Shown here in pieces: positions 38,706-47,641 of a DNA stretch of 64,000 nt. The stretch spans positions 62,001 to 126,000 of the forward strand of contig SSMU01000030.1 in the NCBI GenBank assembly GCA_004799545.1, written 5' to 3'. How positions within the stretch are numbered: the stretch's first letter is position 1; the number at the start of each line of letters is the position of its first letter. The notes below the pieces were generated by a model. The model ran no database searches. It saw only the letters and a program-made list of their open reading frames with translations, and had not been told where the DNA came from. Position numbers and translations under genes: made by a program. The DNA comes from Phenylobacterium sp. GTDB lineage: Bacteria; Pseudomonadota; Alphaproteobacteria; Caulobacterales; Caulobacteraceae.

Positions 38706-41672
38706 CTACCCCCTCCCGTCCGCAAGCCAGTCGTCGAAGCCACGCAGGAACTCCGCGGCGGGTTGCGGCGCGTTGACGTCCCAGTAGCGGTCGAAGCTCT
38801 CCGGCGTGAACGCCAATTCGCCGTAGCGCGCGAGAATCTCGTCGTAGTGGTCCGCGAGGACGGTCGAGGCCGGGTCGAGGCGGGTGATCGCGATGCTGCC
38901 GGTGGGTGTCACGGCCACCGGCGCGATCCTGAGGTCGGGCCGGTATTCGCGAAGCACCGAGAGCACCTTCCAGACGTCGCCCGTCCACCAGCCGGCGAGC
39001 TGGCGGTCCTGGCGGAGCTCCGGGCGGTGGTCGCGCTCGGTCATCTCCAGATTCACCGGCAGGCAGTCGTCCAGCATCACGACGGAGGTCCGCGCGCAGA
39101 CCTGTTCGGTGTGGATGAAGTCGCGCAGCAGATATTCGAAGAGGTGGAGTCCATCGAGGAAGGCCACGTCCACCGGCCCGCCAAGGATGGCGCGCGGGTC
39201 CTGGTCGCGGAAGAAGTCGTCGCTGGTCGTGCGGTAGAGGTGCAGGGCCGGCTTCTCGCCGACCGGGTCGCGGTCGAAGACGAAGTCGGGATCGACGCCT
39301 ATGGCCGCGCAACCGACACCGGCGATCGTGGAGCCATTGTGCACGCCGACTTCCAGGTAGCGCTCGGCGCCCTTCAGCTTGAGGACGTCCCACACGAGCT
39401 GGCGATAGGAGGGACCCTTCAGGCTTCTGCGAGATGGCCCCCGGTCGGCGGGCCCCGGTGGCGCGGCGCGGGCGCGGGCGGGCCGCGCCTCGCCGGGTTC
39501 GCTCCGCAGGTCCGGCGCGCGCGCCAGCAGCGCTTCGGTGAGCTCCGCGCGGCGGTCCCAGAGGCTGCGGTACCAGGCCAGCCGCGCGGGAATCTGGTCG
39601 ACGAACATGCGCTGCGTGCGCACATCGTCCCAGGCGGCCTTGGCCATCCGCCGCTGCCCGTCCGGATCCCGGAGCGCATGCCCGAGCTGCACGGCCCAGT
39701 CGGAAAGCTCCGCCGCAATCAGGCCGTTCTCGCCATGCCGGATGACATGCTGGTAGCAGGGGGATGAGGCGATGGTGAGCACGCCGGCCCGCGAGGCGTC
39801 GAGGAACTTGGCGTCGCTCTTGGTCTCGATCAGCGGCTTCGCCCCGATGGGGGTGAACGAGACGGCGCAGCGGCTCATCTCGGCGAGGTAGCCCTCGTAG
39901 CTGAGGAAGGGCCGGAAGACCTTGCGGTCGGTCGGCAGCGCCGCGAAAACCCCCTCGTCGCCCAGCACCACGAACTCCGCGTCCGGGAACTCCTCGATCA
40001 CCGGCCCGAGCGAGCGCGCCACCTGCAGCGCGAAATCGCCGCGTCGGACGGCGCCGTAAAACACCCGCGGCGGCCGCGGCCCCTCCGGGAAGGGGAGGAG
40101 TTCGAACACCGCGTTCGGGAAGACCGCCACCTCCGGGTTCTCCCGCCGGAAGGCCTCGGCGAGGCTTTCGGTCGAGGTCTGCACGGCGTGGACGGAGCGG
40201 AAGCGGGTCAGGGACGCCTCGCCGAACCGCCCGTGGAATTCGGCGATCAGCTGCGGATGGTCGTCGAGTTCGATCACCACGATCCATCCCGCGGCGAGCA
40301 GACTCTTGAGGAGCCGCCGCCCGCCCTCGTCCTGCAGGTCGCCGGCGCGTTCGAGCACCAGCACCCTCGGTTCGTCGGGGTCCGCGTCAGGGACCGCGAA
40401 GGCGCCGGTCTGGTGGCGGACCTCCAGCCCCGGGAGCGTGCGGAGCATCTCCACGGGCAGCCGGCCGCGGATGTCCATCAGCCGGGGCGCGAGAGAGATG
40501 TCGTAGAGCTTCAGCCTCGGGGTCTCCGCGGCGGCCCGACGCTGAAGCCGCACGATTCCCGGCGAGACAAGCTCCGCCGGCGCAAATCCGGCCGTGGCGA
40601 GCAAGGCGGAGTCGAGCGCGCCGGGATCGGCGCAGCGCATGACGGCCACGCCGCCCGGGCTAAGGCGATCGCCCAGGGCCGCCAGGGCCGCAGTCGTGGG
40701 CGCGACGGCGAAGACCGCCGCATCCGCCGGCGCGCCCTTCTCCGCCGCCGTCCAGGGCTCGACGCGCGCCTTCGGGTTGCGCGCCGCGACCGCGAGCCGG
40801 AAGGTCCCGGCCTCCTCACCCTCGTAGAGGAGATTGAGGGCGGTAGCCGGCGTCGCCTCGAACAACGCCTCGTCGAGCTTCGCCACATCGTAGGCCCGCG
40901 CCGCGGCCGCCCGGCGGCAGGCCTCCACGACTACGTCGGTGACCAGCAGGGGCGCCTGGCCCTGCACCGGGTGGCCGGCGCCCGGCGCGATATGCACCCG
41001 CACCCGTGGGCTGGCGGCGAGCTGAGCCCGATCGGCGTCGTCCAGCAGGCTTGGGAATACGTCGAGCGGCCGCGGCGGGTTGAGCGGGATGCTCCCGAGG
41101 ATCACGTCCACCGGCACGCGCAGACCCTCGATCAGGTGTCCGTAGCTGCGGGGCACGTCACCGCCGTCCGTCACGCCCAACAGGCCCGCCATTCGCTTTC
41201 GCCGCGGGTCGGAGGCGGGGAGCGGCGCAAGGCCCTCGCGAATGCGCCCCAGCACGGGCCACAGCCCCTCGGTCGTCAGCACAGGCTCGGCGGCGACGAC
41301 CCGCCTGATCGCCGGCGAGCGCATCGCCAGGCAGACCGTCGCGCCGATCGAGACGCCAAACATCACCACGGCGCGCTCCGGGAAGCGCGCGGCGACCGCC
41401 TCGTCGAGCGCCGCCGCCACCGCCTCGACCGACCAGTCGCCGACCATCTCGATCTCGTGCAGGCGCACGACGCAACCGTCGGCGGCGTAGCCCAGCGCGT
41501 CCCCCAGCTCGGCAAGGTCGCGTGGCCCCGCGAAAAGCCCGGTGACGCCAATGACCAGCGGCCGCCCCGTGTCGCCGGCGTCGGCGAGGTCATGCAGGGT
41601 CAGCGCCCCGAGGGTCGTGCTCACCTGAAGTGGCCGAAGGCCGTCACCGCTCAATTTCCGCACCCGTCCCAT
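38706..41672 (-). CDS. 988-aa multidomain protein: alpha/beta-hydrolase, GT-B-like glycosyltransferase, class I methyltransferase
   Basis: N-term GRPLVIGVTGLFAG...MFGVSIGATVCLA...PGAGHPVQGQAP; middle IELDDHPQLIAEFHGRFG...ETKSDAKFLDASRAGVLTIASSPCYQHVIRHGENGLIA; C-term ERYLEVGVHNGSTIAGVG...VDVAFLDGLHLFEYLLRDF. Confidence 0.82.
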   Translation of the reverse strand: MGRVRKLSGDGLRPLQVSTTLGALTLHDLADAGDTGRPLVIGVTGLFAGPRDLAELGDALGYAADGCVVRLHEIEMVGDWSVEAVAAALDEAVAARFPERAVVMFGVSIGATVCLAMRSPAIRRVVAAEPVLTTEGLWPVLGRIREGLAPLPASDPRRKRMAGLLGVTDGGDVPRSYGHLIEGLRVPVDVILGSIPLNPPRPLDVFPSLLDDADRAQLAASPRVRVHIAPGAGHPVQGQAPLLVTDVVVEACRRAAAARAYDVAKLDEALFEATPATALNLLYEGEEAGTFRLAVAARNPKARVEPWTAAEKGAPADAAVFAVAPTTAALAALGDRLSPGGVAVMRCADPGALDSALLATAGFAPAELVSPGIVRLQRRAAAETPRLKLYDISLAPRLMDIRGRLPVEMLRTLPGLEVRHQTGAFAVPDADPDEPRVLVLERAGDLQDEGGRRLLKSLLAAGWIVVIELDDHPQLIAEFHGRFGEASLTRFRSVHAVQTSTESLAEAFRRENPEVAVFPNAVFELLPFPEGPRPPRVFYGAVRRGDFALQVARSLGPVIEEFPDAEFVVLGDEGVFAALPTDRKVFRPFLSYEGYLAEMSRCAVSFTPIGAKPLIETKSDAKFLDASRAGVLTIASSPCYQHVIRHGENGLIAAELSDWAVQLGHALRDPDGQRRMAKAAWDDVRTQRMFVDQIPARLAWYRSLWDRRAELTEALLARAPDLRSEPGEARPARARAAPPGPADRGPSRRSLKGPSYRQLVWDVLKLKGAERYLEVGVHNGSTIAGVGCAAIGVDPDFVFDRDPVGEKPALHLYRTTSDDFFRDQDPRAILGGPVDVAFLDGLHLFEYLLRDFIHTEQVCARTSVVMLDDCLPVNLEMTERDHRPELRQDRQLAGWWTGDVWKVLSVLREYRPDLRIAPVAVTPTGSIAITRLDPASTVLADHYDEILARYGELAFTPESFDRYWDVNAPQPAAEFLRGFDDWLADGRG

Positions 41673-41768
41673 GGCCGCATGCGCCTAGATCGCTTGCCCG
41701 CCGGGTGCAGGCAAGGGCGCTGAGCTCCGGCCGCCGCCGCCGGAGGGCGCGCCTCTGGACGCCGTGAG

Positions 41769-41804
41769 CTCCGAGCGCCGCTTGCAAACGCGAGGCGCTC
41801 GGAG
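41769..41804. terminator. strong hairpin after TylF-like gene
   Basis: 11-bp perfect arms CTCCGAGCGCC...GGCGCTCGGAG just past the minus-strand stop; no obvious T-run. Confidence 0.5.
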
Positions 41805-41805
41805 T

Positions 41806-42549
41806 TCACCAGATCGCCAGGCCCTGGCTGGTCGGCAGCTCGAGGACGGGCACGCCGCGCCGCGCGAACCAGGCCCGCTCCTGCAGGTGTTGCTGGCGGT
41901 AGGGGATGGCCCCGAAGTCGTCGAGCACGATCACCGCCCCGGGAGCCAGGCGGGCCTCGATGGCGTCGAGGGCGCCGATCTCGGCGGCCGCATTGTTCAT
42001 GTCGATGTGGGCGAAGGCGATCTGCTCCGGCAGGCCTTGCGAGAAGCTCTCCGGCACCGCCCCGCGGAACACCCGGACGCGCGGGAAGGCCGCGAACCGC
42101 TGCACGACGGCGTCGAACAGGCCGGGGCCATGCTCCTGCATCGCATGGTGCGGCATCGCTGGGTCGTGGTCGAACAGGTCGTAGAGGAAGACGTCGCGGC
42201 CCTCGACGTTGACGCTGTCGAGCACGATCCGCGCGGTCGTGCCCTTGTAGCAGCCGCATTCGATGTAGGCCCCGGGCCGGCGCAGGGCCTGGCGCGCCGC
42301 CCAGACCACCGTCGCGGTCCGCCAGAGCAGGCCGCGCTCCACCCCGCCCGTCGCATGGGCCTGCCAGGCGGTCATCAGCGCCTTGTCGTCGAGGAAGCCC
42401 AGGTTCCGTCCGAAGGCGATCAGATTGTCGGCGGCGTACCAGCCGCGCTTCTCGCGGGCGGCGTCCACCAGGCCGTCGATGCCGGCGCTGAACCGGGCGG
42501 CGTCGTCCACCCCCCAGAAGAAGTCACTCCGGAAAAACGGATTCTCCAC
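41806..42549 (-). CDS. TylF/MycF-like (macrocin O-methyltransferase family) methyltransferase; start uncertain, ORF open to 42681
   Basis: GAYIECGCYKGTTARIVLDS...FLYDLFDHDP...IAFAHIDMNNAAAEIGALDAIEARLAPGAVIVLDDFGAIPYRQQ. Confidence 0.82.
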   Translation of the reverse strand: MENPFFRSDFFWGVDDAARFSAGIDGLVDAAREKRGWYAADNLIAFGRNLGFLDDKALMTAWQAHATGGVERGLLWRTATVVWAARQALRRPGAYIECGCYKGTTARIVLDSVNVEGRDVFLYDLFDHDPAMPHHAMQEHGPGLFDAVVQRFAAFPRVRVFRGAVPESFSQGLPEQIAFAHIDMNNAAAEIGALDAIEARLAPGAVIVLDDFGAIPYRQQHLQERAWFARRGVPVLELPTSQGLAIW

Positions 42550-42625
42550 CCACCGCTCCCATGTCGCGCCGACGCGAGGGTCACTAGCCCGCCGGGGGCG
42601 GGTGCGGTCAATCTTCCCGCTGGCG

Positions 42626-43816
42626 CTAGGCGGCCTGCGCCAGGGCGAACACCCGGCAATGTTCGAGATAGGCGCGCTCATGGATGCTGAGCAGGTCGAC
42701 CACGCTCGACCACAGCCAGCTCGGCGCGTCGAGCTGGGCGGTCCGCGCCCGGGAAAGCGCGGCCTGCCAGGCCGCCCGCTGCTCGGCGCTCATCTGCCGG
42801 CCGTGGGCCTTGCCGACCACGCCGGCCAGATAGGCGGCCAGCGCCATGGCCCGGCCGGGCGTCAGCTGTTCGATCTCCAGCTTGAGGTCCTGGGGCATCA
42901 GCTCGCGCAGCACCACGGGCTTGTAGAGCAGCCGGGCCGCCAGCATCCGCATGCCGAGGTTCGGCGACAGCGCCCGGGCGCCCGCCACCACCCGCTGGGC
43001 GTTGTCGCGGGGCATGGCGACCCCGGCGGCGCGCGGAGCCGCGGCGGTGACGGCTTCCTTGAGGTCGACCAGGCAGAAGGACGAGGTCTTGCCCTCGCCG
43101 ATCCGCAGCATGGCCGCGAAGCGCAGCCGGCCGAGCGAGCTGCAGCCCTTCATCCAGTAGGCGGCGTCGACCAGCGAGATCGGGTCCTGGTCGTCGCGGG
43201 ACTGCAGGGTGGTGAGCAGGGCGCGGACGCTGTCTTCCGCGAACAGCTCGCCCAGGGCGGCGCGCTCCTGGTCGGTGAGCGCCCAGAACCGCTTGCCCAG
43301 CGGGATCACCGGCTTGACCGTGTCCAGCCGTTCCTGCGCCAGGTGGCGCCAGCGGCGGCGCGCCGAGCGGTCGAGCAGGCCGCGGATGCTGGCTGGCCTG
43401 AGCTCCTTCTCGCCGGCGCTGTCGAAGTCGCCGGCCATGGCGGTCTCGTAGCCGGCCATCAGGTGCTCGAGGATGTGGGCGGTGGTCACGCCGGGCAGGT
43501 CCGAACCGCGCGCCGCCGAGGCCAGGGAGAGGCCGAGCCGGATCAGGTCGTGGGCCGGGTTGCCGATCACCGTCTGGTCGAGATCGCGGATCTGCACCGC
43601 CACCCGCCCCTTGCTGTCGGCCAGCGGCCCCAGGTTGCCCAGATGGCAGTCGCCGCAGATCCACACCGGCGGGCCCTCGGGCAGTTGGTGCGGTGTCGCC
43701 TCCAGCCATTCGTAGAACTTGACCGTGCTGCCCCTGACGTAGGCGTGCGCCGAGCGCGCCATCTTCAGGTTACGGGTCTCGCGAAGCCGGTCGGCGCGTT
43801 CTTCGGGGCTGGTCAT
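42626..43816 (-). CDS. DUF2252 family protein
   Basis: RSAHAYVRGSTVKFYEWLEATPHQLPEGPPVWICGDCHLGNLGPLADSKGRVAVQIRDLDQTVIGNPAHDLIRLGLSLA. Confidence 0.92.
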   Translation of the reverse strand: MTSPEERADRLRETRNLKMARSAHAYVRGSTVKFYEWLEATPHQLPEGPPVWICGDCHLGNLGPLADSKGRVAVQIRDLDQTVIGNPAHDLIRLGLSLASAARGSDLPGVTTAHILEHLMAGYETAMAGDFDSAGEKELRPASIRGLLDRSARRRWRHLAQERLDTVKPVIPLGKRFWALTDQERAALGELFAEDSVRALLTTLQSRDDQDPISLVDAAYWMKGCSSLGRLRFAAMLRIGEGKTSSFCLVDLKEAVTAAAPRAAGVAMPRDNAQRVVAGARALSPNLGMRMLAARLLYKPVVLRELMPQDLKLEIEQLTPGRAMALAAYLAGVVGKAHGRQMSAEQRAAWQAALSRARTAQLDAPSWLWSSVVDLLSIHERAYLEHCRVFALAQAA

Positions 43817-43933
43817 CGCTCGGCCAACGCGGGGGGAAGCTTGGCCGTTCCGAAATAGCGGCGATCCGCGAAGCCATGGCCAAGATTGCGCCGCCGCAAT
43901 CGGCCCGCCCCAAACGCAGGGGCGACTGGGCCG

Positions 43934-45535
43934 ATGAGGCCTGAGCCGTCAGCGTCCGAGGATCCCGCGCCCGCCCTGCGCCGGGCGATGGCCGACCACG
44001 CCCGGGGCCGGCTCGCAGAGGCCGAGGCGGCCTATCGCGGGATCCTGGCGCGGGACCCGGACGAGGTCCGGGCGCTGGGCCTGCTGGCGCTGATCCTCGC
44101 CGACGGCCCGGACGAGGCCGAGGCGGAGCGGATCCTGGCCCGCCATCTCGCGCTTAGGCCCGACGACGATGCGAGCCTCCTGGCGCTGGGCCGGCTCAGC
44201 GCCCGGCGGGGCGACGACGTGGCGGCCGTGGCCCTGTTCCGCCGGGCGGCGACGGCCCGGCCCGGCCTGGCGCCGATCCACAACGAGCTGGGCGTGTCGC
44301 TGCACCGGCTGGGCGATCACGCCCAGGCCCTGGCGGCCTTCGACCGGGCGCTGGCGATCGATCCCGCCTACGCCGTGGCGCACGGCAATCGCGGCCTGGT
44401 CCTGCAGGCGCGAGGCCGCCCGCGGCTCGCCGCCCGGGCGCTGCGCCGCGCCCTGCGGTCCGGGGCCGAGGACGCCGGCCTGTGGGAAGCCCTGGCCAGC
44501 GTGCTCGACCAGGATCGCCGCGCCCAGGCCGCCCGGGTGGTGCGCGACGACCTCGCCCGGCGCACGGGCGTCCAGCGCAGCGGGCGGACCGACGCCGCCG
44601 CGCCGCGGGTGCTGGTGTTGGGCGCGGTCGGAGCCGGCCACGTGCCGACCCGCTACCTGGTGGACCCCGACGCCTTCGCCATCGCCGCGCTCACCCTGCT
44701 TTCGCCGCAGGCGCGGGACGCGTCGCTCGGCCGCGTGGCCCTGGACGAGCTGCGCGACACCGACGTGGTGTTCTCCACCCTCGGCGACGTGGACCGCGAC
44801 GGCGGCCAGCTGTCCGCCGCGACCGCCTTTTGCCTGGCGCTGGACAAGCCGGTGCTGAATCCGCCGGCCGCCATCCGCCACACCGGCCGCGATGCGGCGG
44901 CCGCGCTGTTCGCGGGCATCCCCGGCCTGGTGACCCCGCCGGCCCGCCGCGCCAGCCCGGCGGAGCTGGCCGCGACGCCGATCGAGACGCCCCTGCTGGT
45001 GCGGCCGGCCGGCGACCATGGCGGGCAGAACCTGGTGCGGCTGCAAGACGCCGCCGAGCGCGACGCCTATCTGGCGACCCGGCCGGACGAGCGGCTGCTG
45101 CTGACCCCGTTCCACGACGTGCGCTCGGCCGACGGGCGCTGGCGAAAGTACCGCTTCGTCTTCGTCGACCGCCGGCCGTTTCCCTTCCACCTGGCGATCG
45201 CCGATCACTGGCTGGTGCACTACTGGCGGGCCGACATGGCGGGCTCCGCCGAAGCCCGGGCGGAGGAGGCGCGGTTCCTCGCCGACTGGCGCGGCGTCTT
45301 CGGGCCGCGCGCCGCGGCGGCCGTGGAGGCCGTGGCCCGGCGCCTCGACCTCGACTACGGCGGCCTCGACTGCGCGCTGACCGAGGCGGGCGAGGTGCTG
45401 CTGTTCGAGGCCAACGCCTGCATCCTGCTGCACCTCGACGATCCGGCCGACGTCTTCCCCTATAAGCACCGCGCCGTGCCGCCGATCCGCGAAGCCTTCA
45501 CCCGCCTCGTGCTGGACCGGGCCCGCGGCCGCTGA
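43934..45535 (+). CDS. TPR-ATP-grasp fusion protein
   Basis: N-term TPR units (HNELGVSLHRLGDHAQALAAFDRALAIDPAYAVAHGNRGLVLQ); C-term ATP-grasp-like LLVRPAGDHGGQNL...KYRFVFVDRRPFPFHLAI...YGGLDCALTEAGEVLLFEANACIL. Confidence 0.8.
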   Translation: MRPEPSASEDPAPALRRAMADHARGRLAEAEAAYRGILARDPDEVRALGLLALILADGPDEAEAERILARHLALRPDDDASLLALGRLSARRGDDVAAVALFRRAATARPGLAPIHNELGVSLHRLGDHAQALAAFDRALAIDPAYAVAHGNRGLVLQARGRPRLAARALRRALRSGAEDAGLWEALASVLDQDRRAQAARVVRDDLARRTGVQRSGRTDAAAPRVLVLGAVGAGHVPTRYLVDPDAFAIAALTLLSPQARDASLGRVALDELRDTDVVFSTLGDVDRDGGQLSAATAFCLALDKPVLNPPAAIRHTGRDAAAALFAGIPGLVTPPARRASPAELAATPIETPLLVRPAGDHGGQNLVRLQDAAERDAYLATRPDERLLLTPFHDVRSADGRWRKYRFVFVDRRPFPFHLAIADHWLVHYWRADMAGSAEARAEEARFLADWRGVFGPRAAAAVEAVARRLDLDYGGLDCALTEAGEVLLFEANACILLHLDDPADVFPYKHRAVPPIREAFTRLVLDRARGR

Positions 45536-45578
45536 TCCGCTTTCCGTCAAGCTGATGTAGGCTCGCGCCCGACGCCGC

Positions 45579-46286
45579 ATGACAGGGGGAACGCCGTTGG
45601 TCACGCCGATCGCCGAAGTCGCCTTCAACCTGGTCACCGCCTGGGGCATGGGCAGCGTGGTCGGCTGGGAGCGCACCTACAACGGCCGGCTGGCGGGCCT
45701 GCGCACCCACGGGCTGGTGGCCCTCGCCGCCGCGGCGGTGATGACCTTGGCCTATGCGCCGGCGCTGTCGCCCGGGATATTCGGCAAGGTGATTCAGCTG
45801 GAGGCCGCCCCTCTGGCGCAAGGTGTGATGACCGGCCTCGGCTTCCTTGGCGCAGGCGTGATCTTCAAGGAGGGCGTCAGCGTCCAGGGCCTGACCACCG
45901 CGGCGGCGCTGTGGACCTCCGCGGCGCTCGGCCTGCTTTGCGGCCTGGGCCTGCAGCTGCCGGCCGCGCTGGCGACCGTTATTGCGTTCTTCACCCTCAC
46001 CGTCCTGCGCTGGGTCGAGGCCTGGGCGCCGGCCCGGGTCCTGGGGATCGCGGTCTTCCGCTTCACCGCCAAGGCCGCGCCCGACGAGGCCGGGCTGCGG
46101 CGCCTGCTCGGCGATCATGCGGTGTCGCTGCAGGACGTCAGCTACGGCCGGATCCGCGACGGCAAGCTGGTCGAATACCGGGGCAGCATCGAATCCCGCA
46201 GCCACAAGGCCTTCGAGGCCCTGGCCGAACGGCTCAGGACCCTGTCGGAACTGGTCGAGTTCGACCTCAGCCGGATCAGCAAGTGA
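45579..46286 (+). CDS. MgtC/SapB family membrane protein
   Basis: GSVVGWERTYNGRLAGLRTHGLVALAAAAVM...VMTGLGFLGAGVIFKEGVSVQGLTTAAALWTSAALGLLCG. Confidence 0.95.
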   Translation: MTGGTPLVTPIAEVAFNLVTAWGMGSVVGWERTYNGRLAGLRTHGLVALAAAAVMTLAYAPALSPGIFGKVIQLEAAPLAQGVMTGLGFLGAGVIFKEGVSVQGLTTAAALWTSAALGLLCGLGLQLPAALATVIAFFTLTVLRWVEAWAPARVLGIAVFRFTAKAAPDEAGLRRLLGDHAVSLQDVSYGRIRDGKLVEYRGSIESRSHKAFEALAERLRTLSELVEFDLSRISK

Positions 46287-46287
46287 G

Positions 46288-46908
46288 CTAGCCGGTCGCG
46301 CTGGGGCCGCACCAGCCGGGCAGGTGCTGCGCTTCGGGCCTCTTGGAGAGGCTCAGGGCGCGGGCGAGCGCCGCGGCGAAGTCGTCATCGACCGCCTTGC
46401 GCTTGATCCGGCGCCGCAGGAAATCGGCCCAGATGAACTCGCTGAACGGGGTGGTCTCCTTGGAGAAGCCGCCCGCCCGCCGCAGCTCCCCCGCCAGGCT
46501 GCGGAACGGGTCGTCGGCCAGGTCCGCCACCGCCTTGGGGATGGCGTCGAAGTCGCGCCGCTTGCCCTCGGCGTCATAGGGGTGGCACCAGCCGCGGTTG
46601 TCGCAGAAGCTCCAGAACTCGGCCTTGGCCAGGTGGCTGAGGTCGGCCAGCACATTGACCGCGACCTCGGCCACGCCCTCGTCGTGCAGGGCGCGGGCCA
46701 GGTGGTGGTGGTCGAGGACGTAGGGCCGGCCCTTCAGCCCACGGATCACCGGGATCATGTGCCGGCCGAGGAAGGCCGGCCCGTCGCGCTCGGCCCGCTC
46801 ACGCCATTCGCGCCGCTTCTCGGCCACTTCGCGCAGGCCCACGGTGATCTGGGTCGGCCGCAGGTCGGCGACCGGGACGGGCTCGAGGATCGGCTCGCGG
46901 GAGGTCAT
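46288..46908 (-). CDS. ParB-like nuclease family (ParBc_2-type) protein, not the chromosomal ParB
   Basis: VADLRPTQITVGLREVAEKRREW...HMIPVIRGLKGRPYVLDHHHLARAL...LADLS. Confidence 0.8.
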   Translation of the reverse strand: MTSREPILEPVPVADLRPTQITVGLREVAEKRREWRERAERDGPAFLGRHMIPVIRGLKGRPYVLDHHHLARALHDEGVAEVAVNVLADLSHLAKAEFWSFCDNRGWCHPYDAEGKRRDFDAIPKAVADLADDPFRSLAGELRRAGGFSKETTPFSEFIWADFLRRRIKRKAVDDDFAAALARALSLSKRPEAQHLPGWCGPSATG

Positions 46909-47011
46909 GGCGCCAAGGTGGCCGCCAGCGGCCTCGCGTCAAGCCTGCGGAGCCTATGGACGCGCGCCCCGACGCTTGCCAGTCTCCGGCCCGAAACGCG
47001 AGGGGGCTCAG

Positions 47012-47578
47012 ATGACGCACGATCCGGCGCTGGAAGCGCACGAACACGCCGAGCACGCCGAACATGCGGCGCATGAGCACGACCCCTTCATCTCGCGGGT
47101 CTCGATCACCGTGGCGATCCTGGCGGTGCTGGCCGCCGGGATGGGCAGCCTGGAGACCATCGAGGCGGGCGGGGCGATCACCTCGGCCAGCGAGGCGGTG
47201 CTGTCGCAGGACAAGGCCACCGACGCCTGGAACGAGTACCAGGCCGACAGCCTGAAGAAGCACATCTACGGCCTGGCGGCCGACGCCGGCGGTCCGAAGG
47301 CCGGCAAGTACGGCGACACCGCCAAGGAGCAGACCGGGAGGCAGGCCGAGGTCAAGAAACAGGCCCAGGAGGACGAGGCTGACCGCGACAAGCTGATGGC
47401 CGCCAGCCGGGAACACGAACATCGCCACCACTGGCTAACGGCGGCGGCGACGCTCACCGAGATCGGCATCGCCATCTGCACCGTGGCGATCATCACCCGC
47501 CGGCGCAGCTTCTGGCTGGGCTCGATCCTGCTGGCGCTGGTCGGCCTCGGCCTGTTCGCGACGGCTTATTTGACCTGA
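47012..47578 (+). CDS. DUF4337-like membrane protein with His-rich N-terminus
   Basis: EAHEHAEHAEHAAHEHDPFISRVSITVAILAVLAAGMGSLETIEAG...two C-terminal TM helices. Confidence 0.8.
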   Translation: MTHDPALEAHEHAEHAEHAAHEHDPFISRVSITVAILAVLAAGMGSLETIEAGGAITSASEAVLSQDKATDAWNEYQADSLKKHIYGLAADAGGPKAGKYGDTAKEQTGRQAEVKKQAQEDEADRDKLMAASREHEHRHHWLTAAATLTEIGIAICTVAIITRRRSFWLGSILLALVGLGLFATAYLT

Positions 47579-47595
47579 GCCCGAGCGTCAGCCAG

Positions 47596-47616
47596 CAAAA
47601 GTGGAAACCACTTTTG
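47596..47616. terminator. bidirectional terminator-like hairpin CAAAAGTGG-AAA-CCACTTTTG
   Basis: Perfect 9-bp inverted repeat between convergent genes. Confidence 0.6.
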
Positions 47617-47641
47617 CGTCCGGCTGCGCGTCAGGAAACAG

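Noticed and set aside
37044-41790. 14-bp direct repeat GCCGCTTGCAAACG at 37044-37057 and 41777-41790 as possible att sites
   Set aside because: Chance 14-mers are expected in a window this size; one copy is explained by the tRNA promoter and the other by a hairpin loop, and no integrase is present
46288-46908. ParB-like protein as the partner of the parS sites
   Set aside because: Sequence resembles the ParBc_2 nuclease-like family, not canonical ParB; the true parAB is expected left of mnmE, outside the window
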